NCBI GenBank assembly: GCA_041389725.1
Contig: JAWKRG010000003.1
Coordinates: 1,240,001-1,304,000 of the forward strand
Source: Polyangiaceae bacterium
Lineage (GTDB): Bacteria > Myxococcota_A > Polyangia > Polyangiales > Polyangiaceae
Direction: 5' to 3'
DNA length: 64,000 nucleotides
Shown: positions 18,902 through 28,044 of the stretch, in pieces
How the letters are laid out: each line of letters begins with the position of its first letter
How positions within the stretch are numbered: the first letter of the stretch is position 1
The notes under the pieces: generated by a model
What the model saw: the letters and a program-made list of their open reading frames with translations, nothing else
Databases searched by the model: none
Told to the model about the DNA's origin: nothing
Made by a program: the position numbers and the translations under genes

Positions 18902-20455
18902 TCAAAGTGGCAGCGGGGACTCGAGCGGCGCCAGGTCGGCAAGGGCGCCCACCAGGCCGTCGGCGATCTCGCGGGCCAGCATGCCGCGGTCCGCCCCGTG
19001 TTCGCGCTGCCAGCGCTGACCGCTCCGCGCGTGCAGATACACGGCCAAGGCAGCCGCGCGCCGAGGCTCGTGTCGCGCCAAGAAGGCGCCCACGGCACCG
19101 GACAAGACGTCACCGGAGCCAGCAGTCGCCAGGGCCGGCGCGGCGCCATCGTTGATCCAGACAGTCGAGTCGCTCTCGGCGATCAGCGTGCAGGGTCCTT
19201 TCAGCACGACGATCGCGTGGGTACGGTCTGCTGCCTGTTGAACCGCTGCAAAGCGATCGGCTTCGACGGTCGCAGTGGAGACACCCAGCAAGCGCCCGAG
19301 CTCGCCGGGGTGAGGCGTGAGCACCCGCGTGGCGCCAAGTCGTTGCTCGCCCTTCCAACCTGCTAGCAGCGTGATCGCATCGGCATCGAGCACGACGGGC
19401 TGAGTGGCCTGCGCCAGCACGGCGCGCAGCACCCGTGCGGCGCGCTCGTCACTGCCGAAGCCAGGCCCGATCACCACGCTGTCGCAGCGTTGCAGCAGTG
19501 CGCCGACACTCTCGTCGAGGCGCTGCTCATCGAGGGGGGCGGTCATCTCTTCGAGCACGCGCGGGGCCAGCAACGCCAGGGTGTCGTCGAACCCCGCCAA
19601 GGTCACCAGGCCCGCCCCCGCGCGCAGTGCTCCCCGCGCGCAGAGCAGCGCAGCGCCGCTGGTCCCCGCGCGGCCCGCAAAGCAAAGTACGTGACCCGCG
19701 CTTCGCTTGTGGGCGTCGGCAGCGCGCGGTGAGAGCCAGCCGCGAAGGTCACGGGCCTCGAGGATTTGTGCAGAGTGGCCGGCGCGCTCGACCATCGACT
19801 CGGGAATGCCGATGTCGGCAACGACGATGCGCCCGGCGTGGCGCGCTCCCGCAGACGTGTAGAGTCCGAGCTTGCGTTGGGCAAAGGTGACCGTCACGTC
19901 GGCGCGGACCGCGACGCCGAGCACGGCGCCGGTGTTGGCGCAAAGCCCGGATGGGATGTCCAAGGCGACGCAGCGCGCCGGCACGGTGCCGAGTCGCGTG
20001 ATGATCTGCGCCAGATGGCCTTCGATGGGACGATCCAGCCCTGTGCCGAACAGTGCATCCACCACCACGTCGCCCAACCGCAGCGCGTCGAGTTCGTGCT
20101 CGACCACGCTTGCTTCGTCGGCGCTGCGACTCAGGAGCACTGGCTGCCCCAGGCCTGTCCAGGCGCGGTAGTTGGTGAGGGCGTCACCCTTCAGTTTCGC
20201 GGGGTCGACCACGGAGACCACGGTGACTGAGATGCCGAGGGTGTGCAGTCGGCGCGCGACGACGTAACCGTCGCCCCCGTTGTTGCCCGCACCACAGAGC
20301 ACCAGGGCACGAGCGTCCGGCGCGCACAGCTCCGCAATGACGGACGCTGCGCCGCGGCCGGCGTTCTCCATCAACGTGACGCCCGGCACCGCGCACTCGT
20401 CGATGGCGAGAGCATCGAGCTTGCGGCTCTGCTCGCGGGACAGCACGGGGATCAT
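18902..20455 (-). CDS. nnr: bifunctional NAD(P)H-hydrate epimerase/dehydratase
   Basis: 517 residues. It repairs hydrated NADH and NADPH. The N-terminal YjeF-type epimerase domain (about 1-215) shows ENAGRGAA, the cofactor loop CGAGNNGGDGY and DALFGTGLDRPIEG. The C-terminal ribokinase-like dehydratase (about 230-510) shows HKRSAGHV, TPHPGELGRLLG, VLKGPCTLI and the catalytic ATAGSGDVLSGAVGAFLA. Both activities appear intact. The ATG overlaps the acpS stop codon by 4 bp (ATGA), so nnr is translationally coupled to acpS in a pdxJ-acpS-nnr operon. Confidence 0.96.
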   Translation of the reverse strand: MIPVLSREQSRKLDALAIDECAVPGVTLMENAGRGAASVIAELCAPDARALVLCGAGNNGGDGYVVARRLHTLGISVTVVSVVDPAKLKGDALTNYRAWTGLGQPVLLSRSADEASVVEHELDALRLGDVVVDALFGTGLDRPIEGHLAQIITRLGTVPARCVALDIPSGLCANTGAVLGVAVRADVTVTFAQRKLGLYTSAGARHAGRIVVADIGIPESMVERAGHSAQILEARDLRGWLSPRAADAHKRSAGHVLCFAGRAGTSGAALLCARGALRAGAGLVTLAGFDDTLALLAPRVLEEMTAPLDEQRLDESVGALLQRCDSVVIGPGFGSDERAARVLRAVLAQATQPVVLDADAITLLAGWKGEQRLGATRVLTPHPGELGRLLGVSTATVEADRFAAVQQAADRTHAIVVLKGPCTLIAESDSTVWINDGAAPALATAGSGDVLSGAVGAFLARHEPRRAAALAVYLHARSGQRWQREHGADRGMLAREIADGLVGALADLAPLESPLPL

Positions 20456-20832
20456 GCCTCTCGCTCCAACACGACGACGGCGGCCGCGACGTCCGCATCG
20501 TGCGTGATGCTCACCAGCGCTCGCGCGACGCCGAGAGCCTCCGCACGAGCCAACGCCGCGCCAGTCCAGGACAAGCGCGGCAAGCCCGAAGCGTCGCGCC
20601 GCACTTCCACGTCTTGAAACCAGACGTCCTGGGGCGCGCCCAGGGCCTTGCTGAACGCTTCTTTGGCTGCGAAGCGCCCGGCCAGGGTGACGGCACGATC
20701 TCCACGTATCCCATCGAGATCCTGTTGCTCTGCGGGCGTCAGGATCCGCTGCCAGAAACGCAGCCCGTGGCGTGCGAGGGCGGCACGAATCCTCGGGATC
20801 GAGGCCACGTCGATGCCGAGGCCAATCACCAT
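20452..20832 (-). CDS. acpS: holo-[acyl-carrier-protein] synthase
   Basis: 126 residues, the normal length. It transfers 4'-phosphopantetheine from CoA to apo-ACP in the cytoplasm. Hallmarks: GLGIDVASIPRI with metal-binding Asp8 near the N-terminus and FAAKEAFSKALG with the second metal ligand Glu; VSITHDADVAAA closes the fold. It lies between pdxJ (41 bp upstream) and nnr (4-bp overlap), a common gene order in proteobacteria. Confidence 0.96.
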   Translation of the reverse strand: MVIGLGIDVASIPRIRAALARHGLRFWQRILTPAEQQDLDGIRGDRAVTLAGRFAAKEAFSKALGAPQDVWFQDVEVRRDASGLPRLSWTGAALARAEALGVARALVSITHDADVAAAVVVLEREA

Positions 20833-20873
20833 GTTTTTAGCTTCCGCCGCGGCGCGAGAGCTGTCGAGGGAAA

Positions 20874-21632
20874 TCAGCGACGACGGGCGTCGGTGACGGG
20901 GTGGGTGCGCTGCGCGAGGCCGCGATTGATGGCCTCGCGGAAGCCTCGCACGGCCTGCTCCAAGCCGACGAAGACGGCGTCGCTGACCAACGCGTGCCCG
21001 ATGTTCAGCTCGGCCACGTGATCGATGTGCGCCACGTCCACGACGTTGTGGCGGCTGAGGCCATGCCCCGCAGCGACTTCTAGGCCCAGCTCATGGGCTC
21101 GACGCGCCCCGACACGCAGTCGCACCAACTGCTCGTTCCGTTCACCGGGGGCAGCATCGCAGTAGCGCCCGGTGTGGAGCTCTACCTGTCGCGCACCCAC
21201 GGCGCGACTAGCGGCGATCTGCCGCTCGTCCGCCTCGATGAACAAGCTGAGCTTGATGCCGGCGCGCTCGCACATGTTGGCCACGTCTTCGATGGCACCG
21301 CGGTGCGCCAGGATGTCCAGGCCGCCCTCGGTCGTGCGCTCCTCACGGCGCTCGGGGACCAGAGTGATGACGTCGGGACGCACTCGCTCGGCGATCTCCG
21401 TCATCGCTCGCGTCGCCGCCATTTCCAGGTTCAGCAGCGTGTGGACTCCTTCGCGAAGCCGCGTGACATCTTCGTCCCGAATGTGGCGGCGGTCTTCGCG
21501 CAAGTGACAGGTGATGCCGTCCGCGCCGGCGTGCTCGCAAAGCTGCGCAGCCAAGAGCGGGTCAGGGTAGCGGGTACCACGCGCGTTCCGCAGAGTCGCG
21601 ACGTGGTCCACGTTCACGTGGAATCGGATCAT
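20874..21632 (-). CDS. pdxJ: pyridoxine 5'-phosphate synthase
   Basis: 252 residues from the ATG at 21632; the longer open frame adds 16 non-conserved residues. The enzyme condenses 1-deoxyxylulose 5-phosphate with aminoacetone phosphate 3 to give pyridoxine 5'-phosphate. Diagnostic motifs include VNVDHVATLRNARGT, DGITCHLREDRRHI, TLVPERREERTTEGGLD, ELHTGRYC and GHGLSRHNV. The start of the downstream acpS is 41 bp away. The S41 protease gene ends 13 bp upstream, so read-through from it is possible. Confidence 0.97.
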   Translation of the reverse strand: MIRFHVNVDHVATLRNARGTRYPDPLLAAQLCEHAGADGITCHLREDRRHIRDEDVTRLREGVHTLLNLEMAATRAMTEIAERVRPDVITLVPERREERTTEGGLDILAHRGAIEDVANMCERAGIKLSLFIEADERQIAASRAVGARQVELHTGRYCDAAPGERNEQLVRLRVGARRAHELGLEVAAGHGLSRHNVVDVAHIDHVAELNIGHALVSDAVFVGLEQAVRGFREAINRGLAQRTHPVTDARRR

Positions 21633-21645
21633 TGACGTGCTTTCG

Positions 21646-24600
21646 TTACTCGCCGCCGTGGAATTCCCAGTCGGCACCAAAGTCCTCGCCCTTGGGTGTG
21701 GTCAGGGCTTCTCCGCTCTTGCCGTCCTTGCGCACGATCAGCGTGTGCCGCGTGGCGGTGTCTTCGTTCTCGCGGGCAACCACCGTGACGACGTTCACGC
21801 CAGGGGTGAGTTCCACTTCGAAGTCGATGTTCAGACTCTTTGGATCCGTCCCCTTGCGGTTGGATTGGTAGAAGACCTTGCGAGATCCAACGAAGGCGTA
21901 GGCATCCAGCACGCGGTCGCCATCCGTCGCCTTGCCCTGAATGCGGACCTTGTCGCCCCGCGTCGACAGCAGGCCCGGGAGGACCTCGAGCAGCGGGGGA
22001 GAACGGCTGAGGGACGGCTCGAGCTTGATCTTGGCGGGTGTACCAGCGGCATCCGTCAAGCGGTCGGAATCCACGAAACCGAAGCGCGTATCCGAGAGCT
22101 TCACCTTGGTGAAGGGGCCGAAGGTGCCCTGACGCGCCAGCAGCGTTCCGGACGGGATCTCGCCGACGACGCGGGAGTCCGCCAAGGGCTGGCTGCGCAC
22201 GGGCAGAGCCTTTTGCGCGCGCACGGTGCCCTCGGCCTTGTTGATGAAAGCGCCGTTTCGCGTGATGGGAAAGCTGACCTTCTCGTTGGAGACCACCCGC
22301 AGATCGCGATCCGAAACGCTGATGTCGACCTTGGCGAAGTTCTCCTGCATCGCACCGGTGACGTCGAAGGTGAACATGACCTCGCGGACTTCGCCCGGCT
22401 TCATGTTGGAGATGTCGAAGCGGCCAGCGCGGAGCAAGAGGCCATCACCGGTCAGATTGCGTAGGTTGGCCTGAGTCTCGTAGGAGCGGCCTTTGCCGAC
22501 GTTCTTGACGGTCAGGTACACAGTGGCGCCCTCGCCTCGCGCGAGCTGGCCGTCACCGTTGCCCGGGCGGTCGTCGGAGATCTGATAGCTGTAGGCGAAG
22601 ACGGGACGCGGCAGGCTCTTCACCGTGGGTCGAAGCTCCGCGTCGGACGGGGGCTCGCCGCCTTCGGCGTGGAAGCGCACCTTCACCACGTCTTGGCGAT
22701 CCAGGGCGTCCATCGGCAGCTTGCAGCTGCGCTTGGCGTCCGTGGGCAGGGGCTTCGTCGAACCCGGCTTTCGGCCGTCGATGTCGCACCAGCCGAGGGG
22801 CACCGTGGCCGTCTTCGTCTCACCGGGATTGATGCGGCCGAAGATCAGCTCTTTCTCGTCGTAGTAGCCGGTATCGCTCTTGGTCAGGGCGCGCAGCTGG
22901 TAGGCCGGCGTGGCGCCGTTGTTTTTCACACTGACCTTGAGCTGCATCGCCTCGCCCGCGGCCACCGTGTCGCCCTTGCGGTCGGTCTCGACCTTCACTT
23001 CGAAGTCGCCGGCCTTGGGCCCTTCCTTGGCGTCCTTGCCCGGGGCGCTCCAGTCGATCCCCAGCTTGGCCAGGTCCGCGCTGATCGCGGTGATCTGTGC
23101 GTCTTGGCTGCGGTTCAAGAAACTCTGCACTGCCCGCAGTTGGTCGGGGCGCCGCCCGCTTGGCAGCTTGCCAGCCAAGTCCCGTGCGAAGGCGACGGGG
23201 AAGTCCAGCTGGAACTCGTCTTCGACATCACCACCTAGCTCGCGCATCTTTGCGCGCTCGGTCTCGGGCAAGTTGTAGCGAAGCTTGAAGTAGGGGCGGT
23301 CGCTCGAGCGCTTGGCCGCTCCGGTCAGCGACTTGGAGAGATCTCGCTCCTTCATCGGGCTCTCTTCGCTGAAGAGGTCCATCTCGAGGATGTCCGCCGT
23401 CATCGGGTCGAGTTGCACGTCGGGAGTCACACCGACGCCCTGAATCGAAACGTCGCCGGGCGTCAGGTACTGCGCGATGGTGAGCTTCAAGGCCGCGCCG
23501 TCGGGGGTCACTCGCGGGAAGACCAGCTGCACGCTGCCCTTGCCAAAGGTCGTCTGCCCCACCAACACGGAGCGATCGAGGTTCTTGAGGGCGCCGGCCA
23601 CGATCTCGCTGGCGCTGGCGCTGGAGCCACTGATCAGCACCACGATGGGGTAGTTGGGCTGCGTGTCACGGCGGGTGGCTTTCTTTTCCTCGCGGCCTTC
23701 GCTGGCGCCGACGGTGGCCACAATCACGCCGGAATCCAGAAAGCGATCCGCGACCTTGGCTGCCTGATCCAAGAGCCCACCGGGGTTGCCGCGCAGATCC
23801 AACACCAATCCCTTGAGCCGCTCGTTCTTGCTGAGCTCGTTCAATGCGGCTTCCAGCTCGTCGTCGGTGCTCTGCTGAAACTGCTTGATGCGCACGTAGC
23901 CGATGCCTGAGCCCAAGGCCCTGGAATCGATGCTGCGAATGCGGATCTCTTCGCGCGTGAGTTCAAAGGGGCGAGAGCCTTGCCAGCCATCCTTGCCGTC
24001 ACGGTGAATCCAGATTGTCACCTTGCTGCCGGGCTTGCCGCGCAGGCGCTTCACGGCATCATCCAGCGGCATGTTCAGCGTGGACTCGTTGTTGATCTTG
24101 GTGATCCGGTCCAGGCGCTTGAGTCCGGCGCGCCCCGCGGGCGTGTCCGGCATGGGTCGCATGATGGTGAGCATCTGGTCACGAATCGAAATCACGATGC
24201 CCAGACCACCAAAGTGACCCGAGGTGGAGAGGTTCATCTCTCGGTACGCTTCGGGAGACAGGAAGATGCTGTGGGGGTCGAGGGTGCGCAGGATGCCGTT
24301 GCAGGCGGCGTACTCCACCTCACGCAGGTCGACTTCGGTGTCCTTCAGATGCTTCTGCAGGAAGACGAACACCTCGCGCAGTCGCGCAGCCACGTCCCAG
24401 GGCCCCTGGACGTTGTCCACGCGGAACTCCTGCTGCTCGGTCTCCACGCGTACGACCACCGTCGGCGACTTCTCGGCGTGAGTGATGATGACTTGCGCGA
24501 CTTCCTTCTGCACTTGGTTGAGCGCGTTGAGGAACATCTGCTGCGGGCTGACTCGCGACGGCTCCACGTACTTGTCGCGAATCGTCTTGAGGGTCTCGTT

Positions 24601-24780
24601 GACCGCCTGCAGCTGAGTCAGGTCGTAGGGCGCCTTGGTTTGACCAGGAGCCGTCACGGCGTGCGCGGCTTCGAGTCCCCGCCACAAGCCACCCGTGCCA
24701 AAGTTGATGGCAAAGTACGAGGCGAGCGCGAACACGCTCAACAGCACCAACGCTCGCCCGACTCGTTCGAGGATTCGCAT
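21646..24780 (-). CDS. S41 (C-terminal processing) protease with long binding extension
   Basis: 1044 residues, about twice the usual CtpA/Prc length. One N-terminal membrane helix (ALVLLSVFALASYFAI) is followed by the Prc-like helical region and a PDZ domain (LGIVISIRDQMLTIMRP, then RAGLKRLDRITKIN). The S41 core shows LVLDLRGNPGGLLDQA, the nucleophile motif SGSSASASEI (about 383-392) and the general-base Lys in TTFGKGSVQL. The last ~480 residues add CARDB-like beta domains, an SH3b-like module (PSGTLLARQGTFGPFTKV) and a final Ig-like domain. The protease is predicted to be periplasmic and membrane-anchored; the extension probably recruits substrate or cell-wall partners. Confidence 0.92.
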   Translation of the reverse strand: MRILERVGRALVLLSVFALASYFAINFGTGGLWRGLEAAHAVTAPGQTKAPYDLTQLQAVNETLKTIRDKYVEPSRVSPQQMFLNALNQVQKEVAQVIITHAEKSPTVVVRVETEQQEFRVDNVQGPWDVAARLREVFVFLQKHLKDTEVDLREVEYAACNGILRTLDPHSIFLSPEAYREMNLSTSGHFGGLGIVISIRDQMLTIMRPMPDTPAGRAGLKRLDRITKINNESTLNMPLDDAVKRLRGKPGSKVTIWIHRDGKDGWQGSRPFELTREEIRIRSIDSRALGSGIGYVRIKQFQQSTDDELEAALNELSKNERLKGLVLDLRGNPGGLLDQAAKVADRFLDSGVIVATVGASEGREEKKATRRDTQPNYPIVVLISGSSASASEIVAGALKNLDRSVLVGQTTFGKGSVQLVFPRVTPDGAALKLTIAQYLTPGDVSIQGVGVTPDVQLDPMTADILEMDLFSEESPMKERDLSKSLTGAAKRSSDRPYFKLRYNLPETERAKMRELGGDVEDEFQLDFPVAFARDLAGKLPSGRRPDQLRAVQSFLNRSQDAQITAISADLAKLGIDWSAPGKDAKEGPKAGDFEVKVETDRKGDTVAAGEAMQLKVSVKNNGATPAYQLRALTKSDTGYYDEKELIFGRINPGETKTATVPLGWCDIDGRKPGSTKPLPTDAKRSCKLPMDALDRQDVVKVRFHAEGGEPPSDAELRPTVKSLPRPVFAYSYQISDDRPGNGDGQLARGEGATVYLTVKNVGKGRSYETQANLRNLTGDGLLLRAGRFDISNMKPGEVREVMFTFDVTGAMQENFAKVDISVSDRDLRVVSNEKVSFPITRNGAFINKAEGTVRAQKALPVRSQPLADSRVVGEIPSGTLLARQGTFGPFTKVKLSDTRFGFVDSDRLTDAAGTPAKIKLEPSLSRSPPLLEVLPGLLSTRGDKVRIQGKATDGDRVLDAYAFVGSRKVFYQSNRKGTDPKSLNIDFEVELTPGVNVVTVVARENEDTATRHTLIVRKDGKSGEALTTPKGEDFGADWEFHGGE

Positions 24781-24853
24781 CGTCAGGCAGTATAGAACGA
24801 GCTAGGCAGCTGAACAGCCGTCGTACACGCCGCGGGCAAAGCCAGGGAAATTG

Positions 24854-26032
24854 TCACGGCTTGGGCGCGCGTGCACCACCGGCCCCCGCGGACGCACCAC
24901 CCGAAGTAGCGACGCTGGGCGTCGGCTGCGGGTCGGCCACCTCCACCTTGGGAGCGGTCTCACCTTGCTTGATCGAATAGCGAACCAACGCGCGAAGCGT
25001 TTTGTTCCGCTCCACGTTGCCGAGGACCACTTTTAGATCCTCGTAGACCGAGGGATCCACGAGTAGGGCGCCCACCGTGCCCTTGCCCCGACGAACGTCC
25101 GCCACGATCTGGCGCAAGTCTTTGCTCATGGCGTTGAGGTTGCCCATGATCTGCTGCGTCTGGTCGTCGCCGTAGATGACGCTCCGCGCGATGCCGTTGC
25201 CCTGGCGTACCCCCTTCAGAGTGAGCGCCAGCTCCTCCGCGGCAGAGCCGAACTGGGCCACGCTCTTCGCGGACTGCTCGCCATACACGACCTCGTGGAC
25301 CAGGCCAGGCCCCGTCTCCACCCGTCGCACGATGGAATTGACACCGGATAGGGTGCGATTGAGCTGGGACGACGTCTGCTCCAGATTGGTCAGGGCACGG
25401 GAGAGCTTCTGCGCTTCAGCGGGGTCGTTGAGGATCTTGGAGGCGTAGCCGTCTCCCTTGTCCACGGACTGCAGGATGTTGTTCAGGGAGTGGACCGTCC
25501 CCTTCAGGTCCTTGGTGAATTGATCGTCGGCAAGGGCAGACGTGGTCCGCTCCAAGTTGTCGACGATCTTCTCGGCCTTGTCCCCGATGCCGCTGAGCTT
25601 GGCCATGGCGGCTTCCAGGTTGCTGGACGCCTTCGAGGGGATCGTGCCCCCGGCCTCGATCGGATTCTTGCTCGGATCCCCCGCGGTGATGACGAGCATC
25701 TTGTCGCCCAACAGGCCCTTGCCCTCGATGCTGACCACGCTGTCTTCGCGAATCCGCCGCGACTCGTCTCGCACCACGCTGATCGTCACGTAGAGCTTGA
25801 GGTCCGCGGGGTCCTTCGAATAGCGAACCCCCGTCACGCTTCCAACGTCCACGCCACCCATGCGCGCGGTCGAACCGGTCTTCAAGCCCTGCACGTCCTC
25901 GAAGACGGCCTGAAACTCCACCTTGGGCTCGAACAATGAGCGTTCGTCGCCGATCAGGAAGACGACGATTCCCGTCACCACGAGGCCCAGTAAGACGAAT
26001 GCCCCGACTTTGATGTCTTGCTTGGACGCCAT
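24854..26032 (-). CDS. MlaD/MCE-domain lipid-transport protein
   Basis: 392 residues. A membrane helix (VGAFVLLGLVVTGIVVFLIG, about 8-27) is followed by an MCE domain (about 38-115: KTGSTARMGGVDVGSVTGV, KGLLGDKMLVI). A long helical region (about 130-350) then ends in an Ala/Gly/Pro tail. MlaD-type proteins form the periplasmic hexameric ring of retrograde phospholipid or hydrophobic-compound ABC importers. The ATPase gene lies 85 bp upstream on the same strand, with a strong inverted repeat between them. The mlaE permease normally beside them is missing from this locus. It is longer than E. coli MlaD because of the helical tail. Confidence 0.92.
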   Translation of the reverse strand: MASKQDIKVGAFVLLGLVVTGIVVFLIGDERSLFEPKVEFQAVFEDVQGLKTGSTARMGGVDVGSVTGVRYSKDPADLKLYVTISVVRDESRRIREDSVVSIEGKGLLGDKMLVITAGDPSKNPIEAGGTIPSKASSNLEAAMAKLSGIGDKAEKIVDNLERTTSALADDQFTKDLKGTVHSLNNILQSVDKGDGYASKILNDPAEAQKLSRALTNLEQTSSQLNRTLSGVNSIVRRVETGPGLVHEVVYGEQSAKSVAQFGSAAEELALTLKGVRQGNGIARSVIYGDDQTQQIMGNLNAMSKDLRQIVADVRRGKGTVGALLVDPSVYEDLKVVLGNVERNKTLRALVRYSIKQGETAPKVEVADPQPTPSVATSGGASAGAGGARAPKP

Positions 26033-26065
26033 GCTCGAAGTGCTCTCTTTAGCCTAGTCGTTGGT

Positions 26066-26108
26066 CGCCAATTCGCAATCGCTGTGACAATTGCAGCCAG
26101 AATTGGCG
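26066..26108. promoter_or_regulatory. nested inverted repeat between mlaF and mlaD
   Basis: CGCCAATT (26066-26073) pairs with AATTGGCG (26101-26108). Inside, GCAAT (26075-26079) pairs with ATTGC (26090-26094). The mRNA of the mlaF-mlaD unit would fold here, possibly as a partial terminator, attenuator or processing site. It could also be a DNA operator. Confidence 0.42.
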
Positions 26109-26117
26109 GAACCGCGC

Positions 26118-26900
26118 TCAGCCGCTGGTCAGCAGGGTTTCGACGCTCTCCTGCACCGGAGCGCGCCCCTCGATGAAGTCGCTGACACGTGGATCCTTCG
26201 ATGCCTGGAATTGCTCTACGGTGCCTTCGGCGATGATTCGCCCCGAGTGCACCATGGCGATCCGGTCACTGATGGAAAACGCGCTTCTCATGTCGTGGGT
26301 GACGACCACGCTCGTGATGTTGAGCCGCTCTTGCAGGCCCATGATCAGGTGATTCACCCGCGCCGTGTTGATTGGGTCGAGGCCCGTGGTCGGTTCGTCG
26401 TAGAGCAACACCTCGGGGTGGACCGCGATGGCGCGGGCAAGCGCCACGCGCTTGCGCATCCCGCCGGACAGATCTGCCGGCCACATCAGCTCGATACCGG
26501 GCAGCCCGACTAGCCCGAGGGCCCACGCGACGCGGTCGGAGATGTCCTTCTTGCTCATGGTGTAGCGGAAGTGTTCCTCGAGGCCGTAGGCCACGTTGTC
26601 TTCCACCGTCAGCGAGTCGAACAGCGCGCCCGCCTGAAACAGCATGGCAATGCGGCGACGCACGTGGCTCAGCTTGTCTTCACTCAGCCCCACGACTTCT
26701 TTGCCGTCGAAGACGATGCTCCCCCGATCCGGAATCAACAGGCCGATCAGCATCTTGAGCATGACGCTCTTGCCCACCCCGGAGCCGCCGACGATGGTCA
26801 TCACTTCCCCACGACGGATCTGGAAGTTCAAACCGCGGTAGACGACCTTCGGGCCGAAGGCCTTGACCACGTTGGTGAACCGGATGAGGGGCTCCGACAT
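26118..26900 (-). CDS. MlaF-type ABC transporter ATP-binding protein
   Basis: 260 residues, typical. Walker A is GGSGVGKSV, the signature is LSGGMRKRVALARA, Walker B is VLLYDEPTTGLDP, and the switch histidine is in VVVTHDM. The stretch LVGLPGIELMWPADLSGG and the first-gene position before mlaD indicate the MlaF/Ttg2A subfamily. It powers transport by MlaD and an MlaE permease, which would have to be encoded elsewhere. It is divergent from the LamG-like lipoprotein gene across 121 bp. Confidence 0.95.
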   Translation of the reverse strand: MSEPLIRFTNVVKAFGPKVVYRGLNFQIRRGEVMTIVGGSGVGKSVMLKMLIGLLIPDRGSIVFDGKEVVGLSEDKLSHVRRRIAMLFQAGALFDSLTVEDNVAYGLEEHFRYTMSKKDISDRVAWALGLVGLPGIELMWPADLSGGMRKRVALARAIAVHPEVLLYDEPTTGLDPINTARVNHLIMGLQERLNITSVVVTHDMRSAFSISDRIAMVHSGRIIAEGTVEQFQASKDPRVSDFIEGRAPVQESVETLLTSG

Positions 26901-27021
26901 CCGCGGGAAGGATGGACGAGGCCGGGCGCGGGTTCAAAGGACAAAAAGCCTGCGGACTGAGGTGCTGAAACCCTGCCGGAATGGGTCCGGCGAGGCGCTG
27001 TGATACGATTGTTCGCACTGA

Positions 27022-28044
27022 ATGCGTCCATGGGCGGCAATCGCGGCGGCTAGCCTTCTGATGGGAGCGTGTACTCTGCTCGGCCCATCGGACGCGGATC
27101 TCGTCGGGGGCGACGGCGCCGACGCGTCGGCCGGGGGCGGAACGAACACCGGCGGCATCGCGGGAAGCGACGGCAGCGTCGGCGGCAACTCCGGTGCGAG
27201 CGCAAGCGGCGGCTCCGGCGGAAGCTCGGGTGTGAGCGGAAGCGGCGGTGCGAGCAGCGGAGGCGCCTCCGGTGCGAGCGGCATGGGCGCAACGGGGGGC
27301 GCGGGCGGCGCGGGCGGCGCGGCCAGCGGCGGAACGGGCGGCAGCGGAACCGGCGGCAGCCCTTCGATTCCAACGCAGAGTCTCGTGCTGTGGCTCCGAG
27401 GCGACAGCGGAGTGCAGACCGAGTCGGGCGGTGTCGTGAACTCCTGGCAGGACCAATCGGGAAGCGGGAATCACGCAGTCCAAGCGACTGCCGCGGCGAA
27501 GCCCACGCTGGGCAGCTTGAATGGTTTGCCCGCCATCGACTTCGATGGAGTCGACGACCATCTCGTCCTTCCCGTCGCGAGCTTGAACTTCTCGCAGGGG
27601 CTCACCTTCTTCGCGATAACGAAATCGACGACGAGTACGGGTTGCCCTGCGATCCTGCAACTGTCGAACGGCGACGAGATCGACGACATCTCGTTCCAAC
27701 GCGACTACCAGACGCAGTTCTTGTACGAGGTGTCGACGGAGTACTTCGGCACACTGCCCAACTCCTACCCGATTGCGACGACGAACATGGCAACTGTCGT
27801 ACACTCGCTCACGGGCAACGCTTCCATCTTGTTGCAGGGGGTGAACGCTGCCGGCGCCCTGCAAGGGCTACCCGCTTCCAAGCAGCGCAGCCAGAACTAC
27901 GTCGGCCGGGGGATCTACTCGGCCTGCGCCGGAATGCACCACGGGCTCATCGCCGAGATCTTGCTCTACACGCGAGCGCTGGCCATCGCGGAGCAAAACC
28001 AGGTCCACGCCTACCTCCAGTCCAAGTGGAGCTGCTGTTCGTGA
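27022..28044 (+). CDS. LamG/concanavalin-like lipoprotein
   Basis: 340 residues from the ATG at 27022. The signal peptide ends LMGAC (Cys17, followed by Thr). About 90 residues of Gly/Ser/Ala linker follow. The C-terminal domain (about 115-335) resembles a LamG jelly roll: LVLWLRGDSGVQ, VNSWQDQSGSGNHAVQ, IDFDGVDDHLVL, and near the end AEILLYTRALAIAEQ with the usual C-terminal helix. Such domains bind glycans. The TGA overlaps the start of the downstream kinase gene (GTGA), coupling surface lipoprotein and kinase translation. Confidence 0.87.
   Translation: MRPWAAIAAASLLMGACTLLGPSDADLVGGDGADASAGGGTNTGGIAGSDGSVGGNSGASASGGSGGSSGVSGSGGASSGGASGASGMGATGGAGGAGGAASGGTGGSGTGGSPSIPTQSLVLWLRGDSGVQTESGGVVNSWQDQSGSGNHAVQATAAAKPTLGSLNGLPAIDFDGVDDHLVLPVASLNFSQGLTFFAITKSTTSTGCPAILQLSNGDEIDDISFQRDYQTQFLYEVSTEYFGTLPNSYPIATTNMATVVHSLTGNASILLQGVNAAGALQGLPASKQRSQNYVGRGIYSACAGMHHGLIAEILLYTRALAIAEQNQVHAYLQSKWSCCS

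Noticed and set aside
27069..28040. Upstream extension of the 28041 kinase frame
   Set aside because: It overlaps the LamG-like lipoprotein in another frame and is Arg-rich. The GTG overlapping the lipoprotein stop is the plausible start.
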